Numbered from the stretch's first letter, positions 21,995 through 29,934 are shown. The stretch: DNA of 42,114 nt from an uncultured Oscillospiraceae bacterium (GCA_947625845.1 CANQQB010000013.1:1-42114), one strand, 5' to 3'. Program-made: numbers and translations. Notes: generated by a model not told the origin, from the letters alone.

Positions 21995-22798
21995 ATGGGA
22001 GGTCGAGGCAGCAAAAGTGGCCTGTCCCCGAGCGGCGGTTTTGGCGGCTTTGGCTCTTTGCAGGGCCTTATACAGGCCGTTGGCAACGGTGGCGTGAACC
22101 TTAACTACGACGTGAACACGGATCCGACGAAGCAGGGTGACTGGAACGATGACGGCAACCCGCAGATTGTCAAATACCAGGGCCAAGAAGACGATAAGAC
22201 GGCCAATTTCCTTGCGAGCACGGACCGCACGGTGGATCTGAATGATCCGCAGTACGCGGACAGCTACGATTACCACGATTTGCCGCTGAACCGCCTGTTA
22301 CTGCGGACTGGTGTTGTCGGACAGCCGGTAGTGCTGGACGATAACGACTTTCAGAATTTGGTGGCGCAGACTGGCGCGCAAGTCGTATATCGGGGATGGA
22401 GCGGCAAAGCGGCTGTGGATCGTTTTCTCAATGCGACGCACAATCACGTGGGCAACGGCGTTATGGGCGACGGCTACTACTTTTCTCCTGACCGATACAC
22501 GGCGGCGGACTATTCTACGCACGGCTTTGGGCATGGCGAGATCACGCAGATGGTCTTGAATCCACTGAAAGCAAAGGCCATTGAGCTGAGCACTCTACAA
22601 CGCATGATGCGGCAGACGAGCCCGAAGCTGCAAAGGTCCTTATTGAAAACGGGCACGATGGGCAGCGGTCGGACGTATGGATCCAACAGCGGCGAAATGC
22701 AATACGCCTTGAAACGGGGCTATAACGTCATCGTGAGCGGTGATTACGTGGTGGCCGGCACCGCAGACGCCTTTATCGTGAGTAGGAAAATCCTGTAA
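21995..22798 (+). CDS. MGGRG-type protein, ADP-ribosyltransferase-like
   Basis: A 267-residue protein. It begins MGGRGSKSGLSPSGGFGGFG, matching the tag of the gene at 20942. The C-terminal half has the outline of an ADP-ribosyltransferase of the phage type: VVYRGWSGKAAV (Arg133), MGDGYYFSPDRYTAADYS (the S/T-S-like centre, 161-172), ITQMVLNPLKAKAIEL and a terminal GYNVIVSGDYVVAGTADAFI strand pair with Glu234 upstream. The catalytic glutamate cannot be fixed by eye. AGGACGGTG lies seven bases before the ATG. It may modify a host target after infection or act in the virion; this is inference from the fold pattern. Confidence 0.65.
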   Translation: MGGRGSKSGLSPSGGFGGFGSLQGLIQAVGNGGVNLNYDVNTDPTKQGDWNDDGNPQIVKYQGQEDDKTANFLASTDRTVDLNDPQYADSYDYHDLPLNRLLLRTGVVGQPVVLDDNDFQNLVAQTGAQVVYRGWSGKAAVDRFLNATHNHVGNGVMGDGYYFSPDRYTAADYSTHGFGHGEITQMVLNPLKAKAIELSTLQRMMRQTSPKLQRSLLKTGTMGSGRTYGSNSGEMQYALKRGYNVIVSGDYVVAGTADAFIVSRKIL

Positions 22799-22819
22799 CG
22801 CTGATAGGAGGTACAAATC

Positions 22820-23023
22820 ATGCCTACGAAGAAGAAAACGAACATCGACAGCGGCGAGGCGAAGGTTAACTTCAGATACAGCCTGGCGATCATGCAGCAG
22901 AACGGCGACAAGGCCGGTCTTGCGAAGGCTAAGAAGGAGCACCCCGCCGAATACGCCGATTGGGAGAAGCGGACGGCGAGTGCGAAAAAGAACGCGCCGG
23001 CGAAGAAGACCGGCAAAAAGTAG
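22820..23023 (+). CDS. Small lysine-rich protein of cassette 2 (67 aa)
   Basis: A 67-residue basic protein starting MPTKKKTNIDSGEAKVNFRY, with a helical middle (AIMQQNGDKAGLAKAKKEHP) and a Lys/Ala-rich tail ending KKTGKK. AGGAGG lies ten bases before its ATG. It follows the ADP-ribosyltransferase-like gene by 21 bases and precedes a strong hairpin, mirroring cassette 1. The two small proteins share composition and position, though not clear residue-by-residue identity. Confidence 0.7.
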   Translation: MPTKKKTNIDSGEAKVNFRYSLAIMQQNGDKAGLAKAKKEHPAEYADWEKRTASAKKNAPAKKTGKK

Positions 23024-23031
23024 CCCCATCC

Positions 23032-23075
23032 CCCGCCGCGTGTTGCCGACAGCGAGATCGACAACACGCGGCGGG
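23032..23075 (+). terminator. Strong hairpin closing cassette 2
   Basis: A perfect 14-bp stem, CCCGCCGCGTGTTG (23032-23045) with CAACACGCGGCGGG (23062-23075), encloses a 16-base loop. Only CCTTTGC follows, so the U-tract is weak; it may be a partial terminator or an RNA-processing or stability element before the terminase genes. Confidence 0.75.
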
Positions 23076-23155
23076 CCTTTGCAAGCTACACAAATAGGCG
23101 CGCGCTGGTGACGGCGTGCGTCTTTCATTTTACTGAAAGGTGGTGAACAGCGCAC

Positions 23156-23686
23156 ATGCCCAACCGGATGAAATTCAAGAGCCCTGAAGAAATGCAGGAG
23201 AAGATCGACGCCTATTTTGAAGATTGTAAGGGTCATCCGTTGACTACAGTTGACGGACGAATTGTATTTGACAAATACGAAAACCCTGTTTTTGTGGACG
23301 TAAAGCCGCTGACCATCACCGGTCTTGCGCTGGCGCTGGGCTTTACTACCCGGCAGGCCCTCTTGAACTATCAGAAGCGCGGCGCGTATCAAGAGATCAT
23401 CGAGCGCGCGAAGCTGCGCATTGAGAACTATGCGGAAATGCGTCTGTACGACCGGGACGGCTGGAATGGCGCAAAGTTCAACCTGCAAAACAACTTCCAG
23501 AAATGGGACGCGGAGAGGACCGGACAGGACGATAAAAAGACCCCGGCGATCAACATTATCTGCGACATTCCCAGAACCGTGCCGGCAGCGGAGGCGCAGG
23601 ACGCAATCGAACTGGACCCGCTGGCCGTGAGCGAGGCAATCAAAGAGCTGGATCGTAAGGGCGGCGGGGAGCATGAGCAGTCCTGA
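23156..23686 (+). CDS. terS: Terminase small subunit
   Basis: A 176-residue DNA-packaging protein directly before the large terminase, overlapping it by 14 bases. The N-terminal part (KSPEEMQEKIDAYFEDCKG, then DVKPLTITGLALALGFTTRQ) is the helix-turn-helix type DNA-recognition domain of clostridial TerS proteins. A central helical oligomerisation region follows (IERAKLRIENYAEMRLYDRD), and the C-terminal tail probably contacts the large subunit. GAAAGGTGG lies before the ATG. It recognises the packaging site on phage DNA, which often lies in or near its own gene. Confidence 0.92.
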   Translation: MPNRMKFKSPEEMQEKIDAYFEDCKGHPLTTVDGRIVFDKYENPVFVDVKPLTITGLALALGFTTRQALLNYQKRGAYQEIIERAKLRIENYAEMRLYDRDGWNGAKFNLQNNFQKWDAERTGQDDKKTPAINIICDIPRTVPAAEAQDAIELDPLAVSEAIKELDRKGGGEHEQS

Positions 23687-24926
23687 TAGCGGCGTAAAGC
23701 TGTCTGACCTTATCGCCCCGCAGTTTTATCCCGTGCACTGGGATATAATCGACGGCAAACACACGTATTACGACCTTTACGGTGGCCGTGGATCTACAAA
23801 ATCCTCTTTTATCGGCGTGGAGTTGCCGCTGGGCATCATGCAGGACCCGTCGGCAAACGCCATTGTTTTCCGCAAAGTGGCGTCTACCATCGGTACGAGC
23901 GTATTTGAGCAAGTGCTGTGGGGCATTGACGCGTTGGGCGTGAACGACTTGTGGAGAGCTACCACGAGCCCGTATAAGCTGACCTACAGGCCCACGGGGC
24001 AGGTCATCCTGTTCCGTGGGCTGGACAAGGCAAAAAAGCTGAAGTCAATAAAAGTGGCGCACGGTTATTTCAAATTTCTGTGGTTTGAGGAACTGGACGA
24101 GTTCGCCGGGGAAGAAGAAATCCGAAGTGTGCAGCAGTCCGTCATGCGTGGCGGGACGAAGTATGTCGTTTTCAAGTCCTTCAACCCGCCCATATCTCGT
24201 ATGAACTGGGCCAATCAATATGTGCTCACGCCGCGCCGGGCCGCCCTGCGGCACCGGAGCTGCTATACCGAGGTTCCCCCTGAATGGCTGGGGGAGCAGT
24301 TTTTCGATGATGCGGAATCGCTCAAGGAAACAAATCTCCGGGCGTACACGCACGAGTATCTGGGGATCCCCGTGGGTACGGGCGGCGAAGTCTTTGACAA
24401 TCTGGAGATCCGGGAGATCAAAGACGAGGAAAAAGCCCGTTTTGACAACATCTACATGGGGATTGACTGGGGCTGGTATCCTGACCCCTTCCACTGGAGT
24501 AAGATGCACTATGATAGCGCCCGCAAGGCGCTGTACATATACGACGAATACCGCGTAAACAAGCAAAGCAATGCGGAAACCTGGAATAACCTTGTCATGC
24601 AAAAGGGTGTGACCGAGACGGACCTTATTACGGCAGACAGCGCCGAACCCAAAAGCATAGGTGACTACCGCGATTATGGCGCGCTTTGCCGGCCGGCCGT
24701 CAAGGGTCCGGACAGTGTACGTTACGGTATCAAATGGCTGCAATCCTTGAAGGTTATTGTTATCGACCCTGTACGGTGCCCAAATACAGCGCTTGAGTTC
24801 CAAAATTACGAATACGAGCGCACAGACGACGGCGAGATCATCAGCGGCTACCCCGACAAAGGTAATCACAGTATCGACAGTGTACGATACGCGATGGAAC
24901 GCGTGTGGCGGCGTAAGGGTCAATAA
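23673..24926 (+). CDS. terL: Terminase large subunit (PBSX-like)
   Basis: A 417-residue packaging motor. Walker A GGRGSTKSS (37-45) and Walker B FLWFEELDEF mark the ATPase domain, with FKSFNPP as coupling region. The RNase H-like nuclease begins at NIYMGIDWGWYPDPF (acidic pair Asp), continues with ITADSAEPKSIGDYR and ends with GNHSIDSVRYAMERVWRR. The order and motifs match PBSX/SPP1-type large terminases, which usually package headfuls. The gene is followed by the portal gene after 21 bases. Confidence 0.96.
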   Translation: MSSPDSGVKLSDLIAPQFYPVHWDIIDGKHTYYDLYGGRGSTKSSFIGVELPLGIMQDPSANAIVFRKVASTIGTSVFEQVLWGIDALGVNDLWRATTSPYKLTYRPTGQVILFRGLDKAKKLKSIKVAHGYFKFLWFEELDEFAGEEEIRSVQQSVMRGGTKYVVFKSFNPPISRMNWANQYVLTPRRAALRHRSCYTEVPPEWLGEQFFDDAESLKETNLRAYTHEYLGIPVGTGGEVFDNLEIREIKDEEKARFDNIYMGIDWGWYPDPFHWSKMHYDSARKALYIYDEYRVNKQSNAETWNNLVMQKGVTETDLITADSAEPKSIGDYRDYGALCRPAVKGPDSVRYGIKWLQSLKVIVIDPVRCPNTALEFQNYEYERTDDGEIISGYPDKGNHSIDSVRYAMERVWRRKGQ

Positions 24927-24947
24927 GGACGGTGAGACGGAACACCC

Positions 24948-26456
24948 ATGTTCACAAGAATATTGAATTTCATCCGACAGGTGGTGAGGAAGATTTTACC
25001 CTACAAAGACATCGAGACGGTGGAGCACGTAGAAACCCCGTTGTCTAACGATATGGCGAACGCCCTTGACGAGTGGTACAACATGTACCGTAACAAGGCG
25101 AGCTGGCTGAAATCTGATACGGTAAAGTCTCTTAATCTGCCTGCTTTTGTTTCGTCCGAATTGGCACGACAGATCGTGCTTGAAATGAAATGGAACATCA
25201 CCGGCAAGACGGCTGACGGTAAAACGCAGACAGACGCCGGCGAAGATGTCACGAATCCCCGCGCCGACTTTCTCAAGGCCGAGTTTGAAAAGTGCATCAC
25301 CAGCCTCCGGCAAAAGTTGGAACAGGGCTGTGCTGCTGGCGGCATGACGGTCAAGCCCTATCCGAAGGACGGTCACATCTACTTTGACTGGACCATGGAT
25401 TGGAGCCTGTATCCTATTGCCTTTGATGATGACGGCAATCTGGCGGACATTATCTTCCGTGATACGTATACGGAGGGCAAAACGATCTACACCCGGTTGG
25501 AGCGTCATGCTATCGAGGGAAACGATGTGCGAATCTCACAGCGGGCTTTCAAGTCCAACATGCGGGACGCAATTGGTGTGGAGATCCCACTTTCCGAGGT
25601 CCCCCAGTGGAAGCAGCTTAAACCCGATGTCGTGGTGAAGAACACCGGCGGCCAAATGTTCGGCTGGTACAAAGTGGCCGCTGCGAACAGCATTGACGTG
25701 GACAGTCCCATGGGCGCGTCCTGTTTCAACAAGGCCACAGACGTTATCAAAGAGGCCGACTTCCAGTATTCCCGGCTGATGTGGGAGTACGAGGGCAGCG
25801 AGTTGGCCGTGGACGTGGACCCCACCGCTTTGCGGCCGAAGAAGACAGAAGGCGGCGGGTTGGAAATGCCGAAGCTGAATCAGCGGCTTTTCCGCGCTGT
25901 GGATGTAGACAAAGGCGACAGAGACTTGTACAGCGTCTTTTCCCCGAACATCCGCGACGCAAGCCTTATAAATGGTCTGAATCAGCTTTTTATGCGGATC
26001 GAGGATCTGTGCGGGCTCGCCCGTGGGACGATTTCTGACGCGAACGCGGAGGCCCGGACAGCCACTGAGCTGCGAATCGTCAAACAACGGTCCTACGCAA
26101 CGATATCAGATAATCAAGCGGCCCTGGAACGGTGCTTGAAAGACGTTATCCGGGCTATGGATGTATATGCCACCCTTTATAGCCTTGCGCCGGAGGGTGA
26201 GTATGATGTATCATTTACATGGGACGACAGTATAATCACCGACACAGAGCAGCAGATGAACGAGCGCATAATGCTGCTGGATGCCGGGATTATCAGCAAA
26301 GCCGAGTTCCGGGAATGGTACTTCAACGAGACAAAGGCTCAGGCTACGGCCGCCGTAGACGCGATTGCGCAGGAAACCGCGCAGGCGCAGATGGCTAGCA
26401 TAAATCAGCTTTTGCCTAAAGTCCCATCACAGCCGCAGGGAGGTCCCACGGAGTAA
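24948..26456 (+). CDS. Portal protein (SPP1 gp6/A118-like)
   Basis: A 502-residue portal. It starts MFTRILNFIRQVVRKILPYK and contains the typical SLNLPAFVSSELARQIVLEM segment, a YFDWTMDWSLYPIAFDDDG sheet region, and the C-terminal SLINGLNQLFMRIEDLCGLA and RTATELRIVKQRSYATISDN helices. The C-terminus is Gln/Ala-rich. Twelve such subunits should form the DNA-entry ring. Position between terminase and minor capsid genes fits. Confidence 0.92.
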   Translation: MFTRILNFIRQVVRKILPYKDIETVEHVETPLSNDMANALDEWYNMYRNKASWLKSDTVKSLNLPAFVSSELARQIVLEMKWNITGKTADGKTQTDAGEDVTNPRADFLKAEFEKCITSLRQKLEQGCAAGGMTVKPYPKDGHIYFDWTMDWSLYPIAFDDDGNLADIIFRDTYTEGKTIYTRLERHAIEGNDVRISQRAFKSNMRDAIGVEIPLSEVPQWKQLKPDVVVKNTGGQMFGWYKVAAANSIDVDSPMGASCFNKATDVIKEADFQYSRLMWEYEGSELAVDVDPTALRPKKTEGGGLEMPKLNQRLFRAVDVDKGDRDLYSVFSPNIRDASLINGLNQLFMRIEDLCGLARGTISDANAEARTATELRIVKQRSYATISDNQAALERCLKDVIRAMDVYATLYSLAPEGEYDVSFTWDDSIITDTEQQMNERIMLLDAGIISKAEFREWYFNETKAQATAAVDAIAQETAQAQMASINQLLPKVPSQPQGGPTE

Positions 26457-26468
26457 GGAGACGGGTAA

Positions 26469-27623
26469 ATGCTGACTGAAAAAGAGCTTGAGGCAGCCAT
26501 TGAGCGCGTCATGGGCCGGCTTAACGAGGTCAACCAGCTTTACATCAAGAAAATTGCCGCGCAGCTCTTAAAAATCGGGGAATTGAACGCGACGAGCATT
26601 AACCGCATAATCGTTATGACGGAAATGGGCGCGAACATCCGGGAGATTACCCGAGCACTGGCTACGGCTACCGCTATGAATCTCCGGGACATCTACGCGA
26701 TCTATCAAACTGCGCTGGATGACAGCTACACAGATCCACGATTCAAAACAGCGCTGGAGAGCCGGCCGCTTCCCCCGGAACAGAACGCACGGCTGACACA
26801 GTTTGCGCAGAACGTCAGCACGCAAACGGCGCAGACCATGTTGAACCTGTCGAACACCACCGCCGTAGCTGAGACATATCAAGAGGCGGTCGATAAGGCC
26901 ATAGCCGCCGTATCTACGGGCGGTATAAGCTATACGGAGGCCGCGCGTGATATTATCCGGGAGCTGGGCTACAACGGTCTACAAGTCCAATATGAGAGCG
27001 GCTACCATCGACGGCTTGACAGCGCCGTCCGGCAGAACATCATCGACGGCGTAAATCAGATCAATCAAAATGCGTCCCTGTCCATGGGTGACACGCTGGG
27101 GTTTGATGCTGTCGAGCTTTCCGCACACGCGAACAGCGCCCCGGACCATGAGCCGGTACAGGGCCGCGTCTTTCTGCGGTCCGAATTTGAGAAGATGCAG
27201 AACGGCGAGGACTTCACCGACGTAGACGGCAACAGGTACGCCGGCTTCCCCCGCCCCATCGGTGAATGGAACTGTATGCACATCGCTATGTCATTTGACA
27301 CGCGGTATTCCATACGCCGGTACACGGATGCGCAGCTCCAACAGTGGAAAGTCGATAACGCGAAGGGCTGCACCATCAACGGCAAGCACTATACGCTGTA
27401 TCAGGCCCGCCAATTGATGCGGCAGCTTGAAACGAAGATACGCCGCGAGAAGGACGCCGCGAACGCGGCAAGGCTCAACGGCAACGACATGGAGGCCCGC
27501 AGGGCCCACCAACGGACCATCAACTCCCTATCGGCGCAATACTACGCCACGGCGAAGGCCGCAGGGCTCACCCCCCGCAGCGCAAGACTGTCTGTGGAGG
27601 GTTTTAAGATGGTGAAAGTGTGA
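26469..27623 (+). CDS. Minor capsid protein (Phage_min_cap2 type)
   Basis: A 384-residue protein of the minor capsid protein 2 family of A118-like phages. Long helices fill the first half. The second half holds VELSAHANSAPDHEPVQGR, YAGFPRPIGEWNCMHIAMSF and a helical YTLYQARQLMRQLETKIRRE end, which are family hallmarks. TAAGGAGACGGG precedes the ATG. The protein is thought to sit inside the head near the portal and may be ejected with DNA. No toxin domain is fused at its C-terminus, in contrast to some related MuF proteins; such functions may lie instead in the MGGRG genes. Confidence 0.9.
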   Translation: MLTEKELEAAIERVMGRLNEVNQLYIKKIAAQLLKIGELNATSINRIIVMTEMGANIREITRALATATAMNLRDIYAIYQTALDDSYTDPRFKTALESRPLPPEQNARLTQFAQNVSTQTAQTMLNLSNTTAVAETYQEAVDKAIAAVSTGGISYTEAARDIIRELGYNGLQVQYESGYHRRLDSAVRQNIIDGVNQINQNASLSMGDTLGFDAVELSAHANSAPDHEPVQGRVFLRSEFEKMQNGEDFTDVDGNRYAGFPRPIGEWNCMHIAMSFDTRYSIRRYTDAQLQQWKVDNAKGCTINGKHYTLYQARQLMRQLETKIRREKDAANAARLNGNDMEARRAHQRTINSLSAQYYATAKAAGLTPRSARLSVEGFKMVKV

Positions 27624-27637
27624 CAATCGCATTAAAA

Positions 27638-27663
27638 GGCCCGCCAAAAATATTTGGCGGGCC
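27638..27663. other. 11-bp hairpin after the minor capsid gene
   Basis: GGCCCGCCAAA (27638-27648) pairs perfectly with TTTGGCGGGCC (27653-27663) around a 4-base loop. On the plus strand only CGTCTTATG follows; on the minus strand TTTTAAT follows, so as a simple terminator it fits the minus strand better. It may separate the portal unit from the scaffold/capsid unit or protect the RNA end. Confidence 0.65.
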
Positions 27664-27732
27664 CGTCTTATGCGTGTGACTGTGAAGGGGTATAAATTCC
27701 TGCCCCACAAAAAAGGCTCGTCTACGGGCGTT

Positions 27733-27780
27733 GGAAAGCGTTCTATGGCTTTATGGTCGTAGGGCGCTTTCTTTATTTCG
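27733..27780 (+). terminator. Imperfect long hairpin, terminator-like
   Basis: GGAAAGCG (27733-27740) pairs with CGCTTTCT (27765-27772), and an inner CTATGG/TCGTAG helix continues it, about 14 pairs with some G-T wobbles and a 2x2 internal loop. TTATTTC follows. It may end transcripts from upstream or, with its neighbours, form part of a structured leader before the scaffold gene. Confidence 0.5.
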
Positions 27781-27834
27781 GGTTAAAGGCACTCAGCCGT
27801 TAATCATAAAAATATCCCCTCGACACGGGACCTA

Positions 27835-27867
27835 AACTGTCGGCGGCGCAACACACAGTTACGCCGA
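27835..27867 (+). promoter_or_regulatory. Overlapping stems before the scaffold gene (pseudoknot-like)
   Basis: AACTGT (27835-27840) can pair with ACAGTT (27855-27860). Inside its loop CGGCG occurs at 27841-27845 and 27844-27848 and can pair with CGCCG (27862-27866), just before the AGGAGG at 27872-27877. The order A-B-A'-B' would be an H-type pseudoknot, or two competing hairpins, since the last connecting loop is only one base. Either could control translation of the scaffold gene. Confidence 0.5.
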
Positions 27868-27882
27868 ATACAGGAGGAAGAT

Positions 27883-28572
27883 ATGAAACTGAACGAATTG
27901 CTTTCCCCGGAACTGTACGCACAGGTGAAGGCGCGGATCGACGAAGTGAATGCAGGGCAGCCTGACAAGACAAAGCATGTCCGTTTTGCGGACCTGTCCG
28001 AGGGCGGCTATGTCAGTGTTGACAAGTTCAATTCCCAAGTAAACACCCTGACCCAGCAGGTCAACGATTTGCAGGGGCAGATCACGCAGCGCGATACCGA
28101 CATCACTGGCTTGCAGGAGCAACTGACCGCCGCACAAGCGGACGCCACCAAACTGCCCGATGTACAGGCGCAGCTTTCCAGCTTGCAGGCCAAGTACGAA
28201 CAGGATCAGCAGACGTGGACCGCGAACACCGCCAAGCAGCGCAAAGAGTTCATGTTGCGCGAGCGGGCGAACGGCTTGCAGTTTTCCAGCGCAGCGGCAA
28301 AGCGGGACTTCATCGGGCAGGCCATAGGAAAGGACTTCCAGCTTGACGGTGAAACGCTGATGGGCTACGAAGAATTTCTGACCAAATACAAGGCCGAGAA
28401 TCCCGGCGCGTTGGTGGACGAGCAGACAAAGCCGGCCGGCGACGACGGCGAAGATACCGGGGACGGTGGTAAGCCACAGATCGTGCTTCCCAAAAATCAG
28501 AAACCGGAGGGCGACAAGGCCGTTTTCGGTTTCCACTTCAACGGGGTACGCCCTAAACCCGCTGACAAGTAA
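27883..28572 (+). CDS. Scaffolding protein (GP20-like)
   Basis: A 229-residue, strongly helical protein. A central coiled coil (about 45-115, rich in Gln and Asp, for example QVNTLTQQVNDLQGQITQRD) is followed by AAKRDFIGQAIGKDFQLDGE and a polar C-terminal tail ending with the FGFHFNGVRP-type segment. This is the pattern of minor structural protein GP20, the capsid scaffold of A118-like phages. AGGAGG lies seven bases before the ATG. It should direct capsid assembly and then leave the head. The structured leader upstream may tune its amount. Confidence 0.88.
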   Translation: MKLNELLSPELYAQVKARIDEVNAGQPDKTKHVRFADLSEGGYVSVDKFNSQVNTLTQQVNDLQGQITQRDTDITGLQEQLTAAQADATKLPDVQAQLSSLQAKYEQDQQTWTANTAKQRKEFMLRERANGLQFSSAAAKRDFIGQAIGKDFQLDGETLMGYEEFLTKYKAENPGALVDEQTKPAGDDGEDTGDGGKPQIVLPKNQKPEGDKAVFGFHFNGVRPKPADK

Positions 28573-28615
28573 GCAAGGGCAAAAAATCTTCTGAAAATGA
28601 AAGGACGATACCACT

Positions 28616-29542
28616 ATGCCGAGCATTAACTATGCTGAGCAGTATGCGCGCGAACTGGCGCAGGCGTATCCCTACGCCCTGAATTTCGGCGCGCTGTATG
28701 CCACCCCCAACAACGGCCGTTATCGGATGGGCGAAGATGGCAAGACCATCTACATCCCCAACCTGTCCACCACCGGCCGCGTTGCGGCTGACCGGGACAC
28801 CATCGCCACCGCCACCCGCAACTACGACAACGCCTGGGAGCCCAAAACGCTGTCCAATCAGCGCAAGTGGTCCACCCTGGTCCACCCCAAGGACATCGAC
28901 CAGACCAACGAGGTCGCGTCCATCGCCAACATCACGCAGACCTTTAACGAGGAACAGAAGTTCCCCGAAATGGATGCGTACTGCATTTCCCAGCTCTATG
29001 CGCTGTGGTCTTCTACCGATGCCAAGGATCCCAGCAAGCAGGCCATGAAGGCCGACGAGACGGTGCTGACCGTGGAAAACGTGCTGTCCGTGTTCGATCA
29101 GCTCATGCTCAACATGGACAACGCCCGTGTGCCCGCCAACGGCCGTATTCTGTACTGCACGAACGAGGTCAAGACGCTGCTGAAGCAGGCGGCCGGCATC
29201 ACCCGGAATTTCGATGTCCAGAGCGGCGGCAACGCGATCAACCGCAGCGTGTCCCGCATCGAGGAAGTGGAGATCGTCGGCGTCCCCGCTACCCTGATGA
29301 AGACCAAGTACGAGTTCACGTCTGGCTGGAAGGTTGCGGAGGACGCGCAGCAGATCAACATGTTCCTGGTGCATCCGAGCGCCGTCATCACCCCCGTGTC
29401 CTATCAGTTCTCCCAGCTTGATCCCCCGTCCGCTGTGACCGAGGGCAAGTACCTCTACTATGAAGAGAGCTTCGAGGACGTGTTCATTCTGAACAAGAAG
29501 GCCGACGCCCTCCAGTTCAACGTGACCCCTGCGGACCCTTAA
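28616..29542 (+). CDS. Major capsid protein
   Basis: A 308-residue major capsid protein after the scaffold gene. It begins MPSINYAEQYARELAQAYPY and contains RMGEDGKTIYIPNLSTTGRV, KWSTLVHPKDIDQTNEVASI, a long central helix (KQAMKADETVLTVENVLSVF) and ARVPANGRILYCTNEVKTLL, all seen in clostridial phage capsids of HK97-like fold. Codon use is biased to few GC-rich codons, typical of a highly expressed gene. The stop TAA (29540-29542) is placed on a CCT-TAA sequence where a -1 slip would continue into a second reading frame. Confidence 0.92.
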   Translation: MPSINYAEQYARELAQAYPYALNFGALYATPNNGRYRMGEDGKTIYIPNLSTTGRVAADRDTIATATRNYDNAWEPKTLSNQRKWSTLVHPKDIDQTNEVASIANITQTFNEEQKFPEMDAYCISQLYALWSSTDAKDPSKQAMKADETVLTVENVLSVFDQLMLNMDNARVPANGRILYCTNEVKTLLKQAAGITRNFDVQSGGNAINRSVSRIEEVEIVGVPATLMKTKYEFTSGWKVAEDAQQINMFLVHPSAVITPVSYQFSQLDPPSAVTEGKYLYYEESFEDVFILNKKADALQFNVTPADP

Positions 29543-29578
29543 TCGACCTGTCGATTGACACCGATATATCGGCAGGTC
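29536..29578 (+). promoter_or_regulatory. Candidate -1 frameshift signal at the capsid stop
   Basis: The last capsid codons are GAC-CCT-TAA. A tRNA-Pro on CCT (29537-29539) can slip back one base to CCC (29536-29538) and go on with TTA-ATC-GAC. Directly downstream AATCGA (29541-29546) pairs with TCGATT (29551-29556) around the loop CCTG, and CAGG (29573-29576) can pair with that loop. GACCTG/CAGGTC and CCGATATATCGG add further pairing. A slippery proline codon at a stop plus a pseudoknot-like structure is the pattern known from Listeria phage PSA (there +1). Inference. Confidence 0.5.
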
Positions 29579-29934
29579 AAGACCTGTTCGGCAAGCACGT
29601 CGGCGATCTTCAGTCCGACATCAAGGTCAGTGACGGCGGGATTGCCGGCAGCCTGAACTACGTCGAGAGCTACACGGGTTTCAGTGACATCCCGGACGAA
29701 CAGAGTGGCAACTATTTGGTGCTGCATTGTGAGTACGACGGTGCTGACGAGATCACGGTGGAGCTCGTGGGCGGCACCGGTGGTCCTGTTACGTTGGATG
29801 AAGATGGCATCATCATTCTGCGTGTCACGTCCACGTCGCAGTCCGTAAAGGTCACAGCGAGCGCGGGCGGGCACAGTCTGGCCGAGAAGACCTATGCACT
29901 GACCGGCCTGACGCTGAAACAGGGAGGCGACTGA
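29539..29934 (+). CDS. Head-fibre/Ig-like extension frame without own start
   Basis: A 131-codon frame, -1 relative to the capsid gene, open from the capsid stop. It reads LIDLSIDTDISAGQDLFGKH and later SYTGFSDIPDEQSGNYLVLH, LDEDGIIILRVTSTSQSVKV, a beta-rich pattern like head-fibre proteins of related phages, which there start with a separate Met. Here no ATG or GTG exists before 29716 (TTG), which would lose half of the domain. Its translation probably depends on frameshifting from the capsid gene, giving a minor extended capsid subunit. A lost start codon or sequencing error is the alternative. Confidence 0.65.
   Translation, partial: LIDLSIDTDISAGQDLFGKHVGDLQSDIKVSDGGIAGSLNYVESYTGFSDIPDEQSGNYLVLHCEYDGADEITVELVGGTGGPVTLDEDGIIILRVTSTSQSVKVTASAGGHSLAEKTYALTGLTLKQGGD

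Noticed and set aside
21968-21996. Promoter-like TTGACC-17-TAGAAT before the ADP-ribosyltransferase-like gene
   Set aside because: The -10 overlaps the start codon, so transcription would begin inside the gene and miss its ribosome site.
27670-27762. Thirty-codon ORF in the scaffold leader
   Set aside because: No ribosome site, and its sequence is explained by RNA stem-loops.
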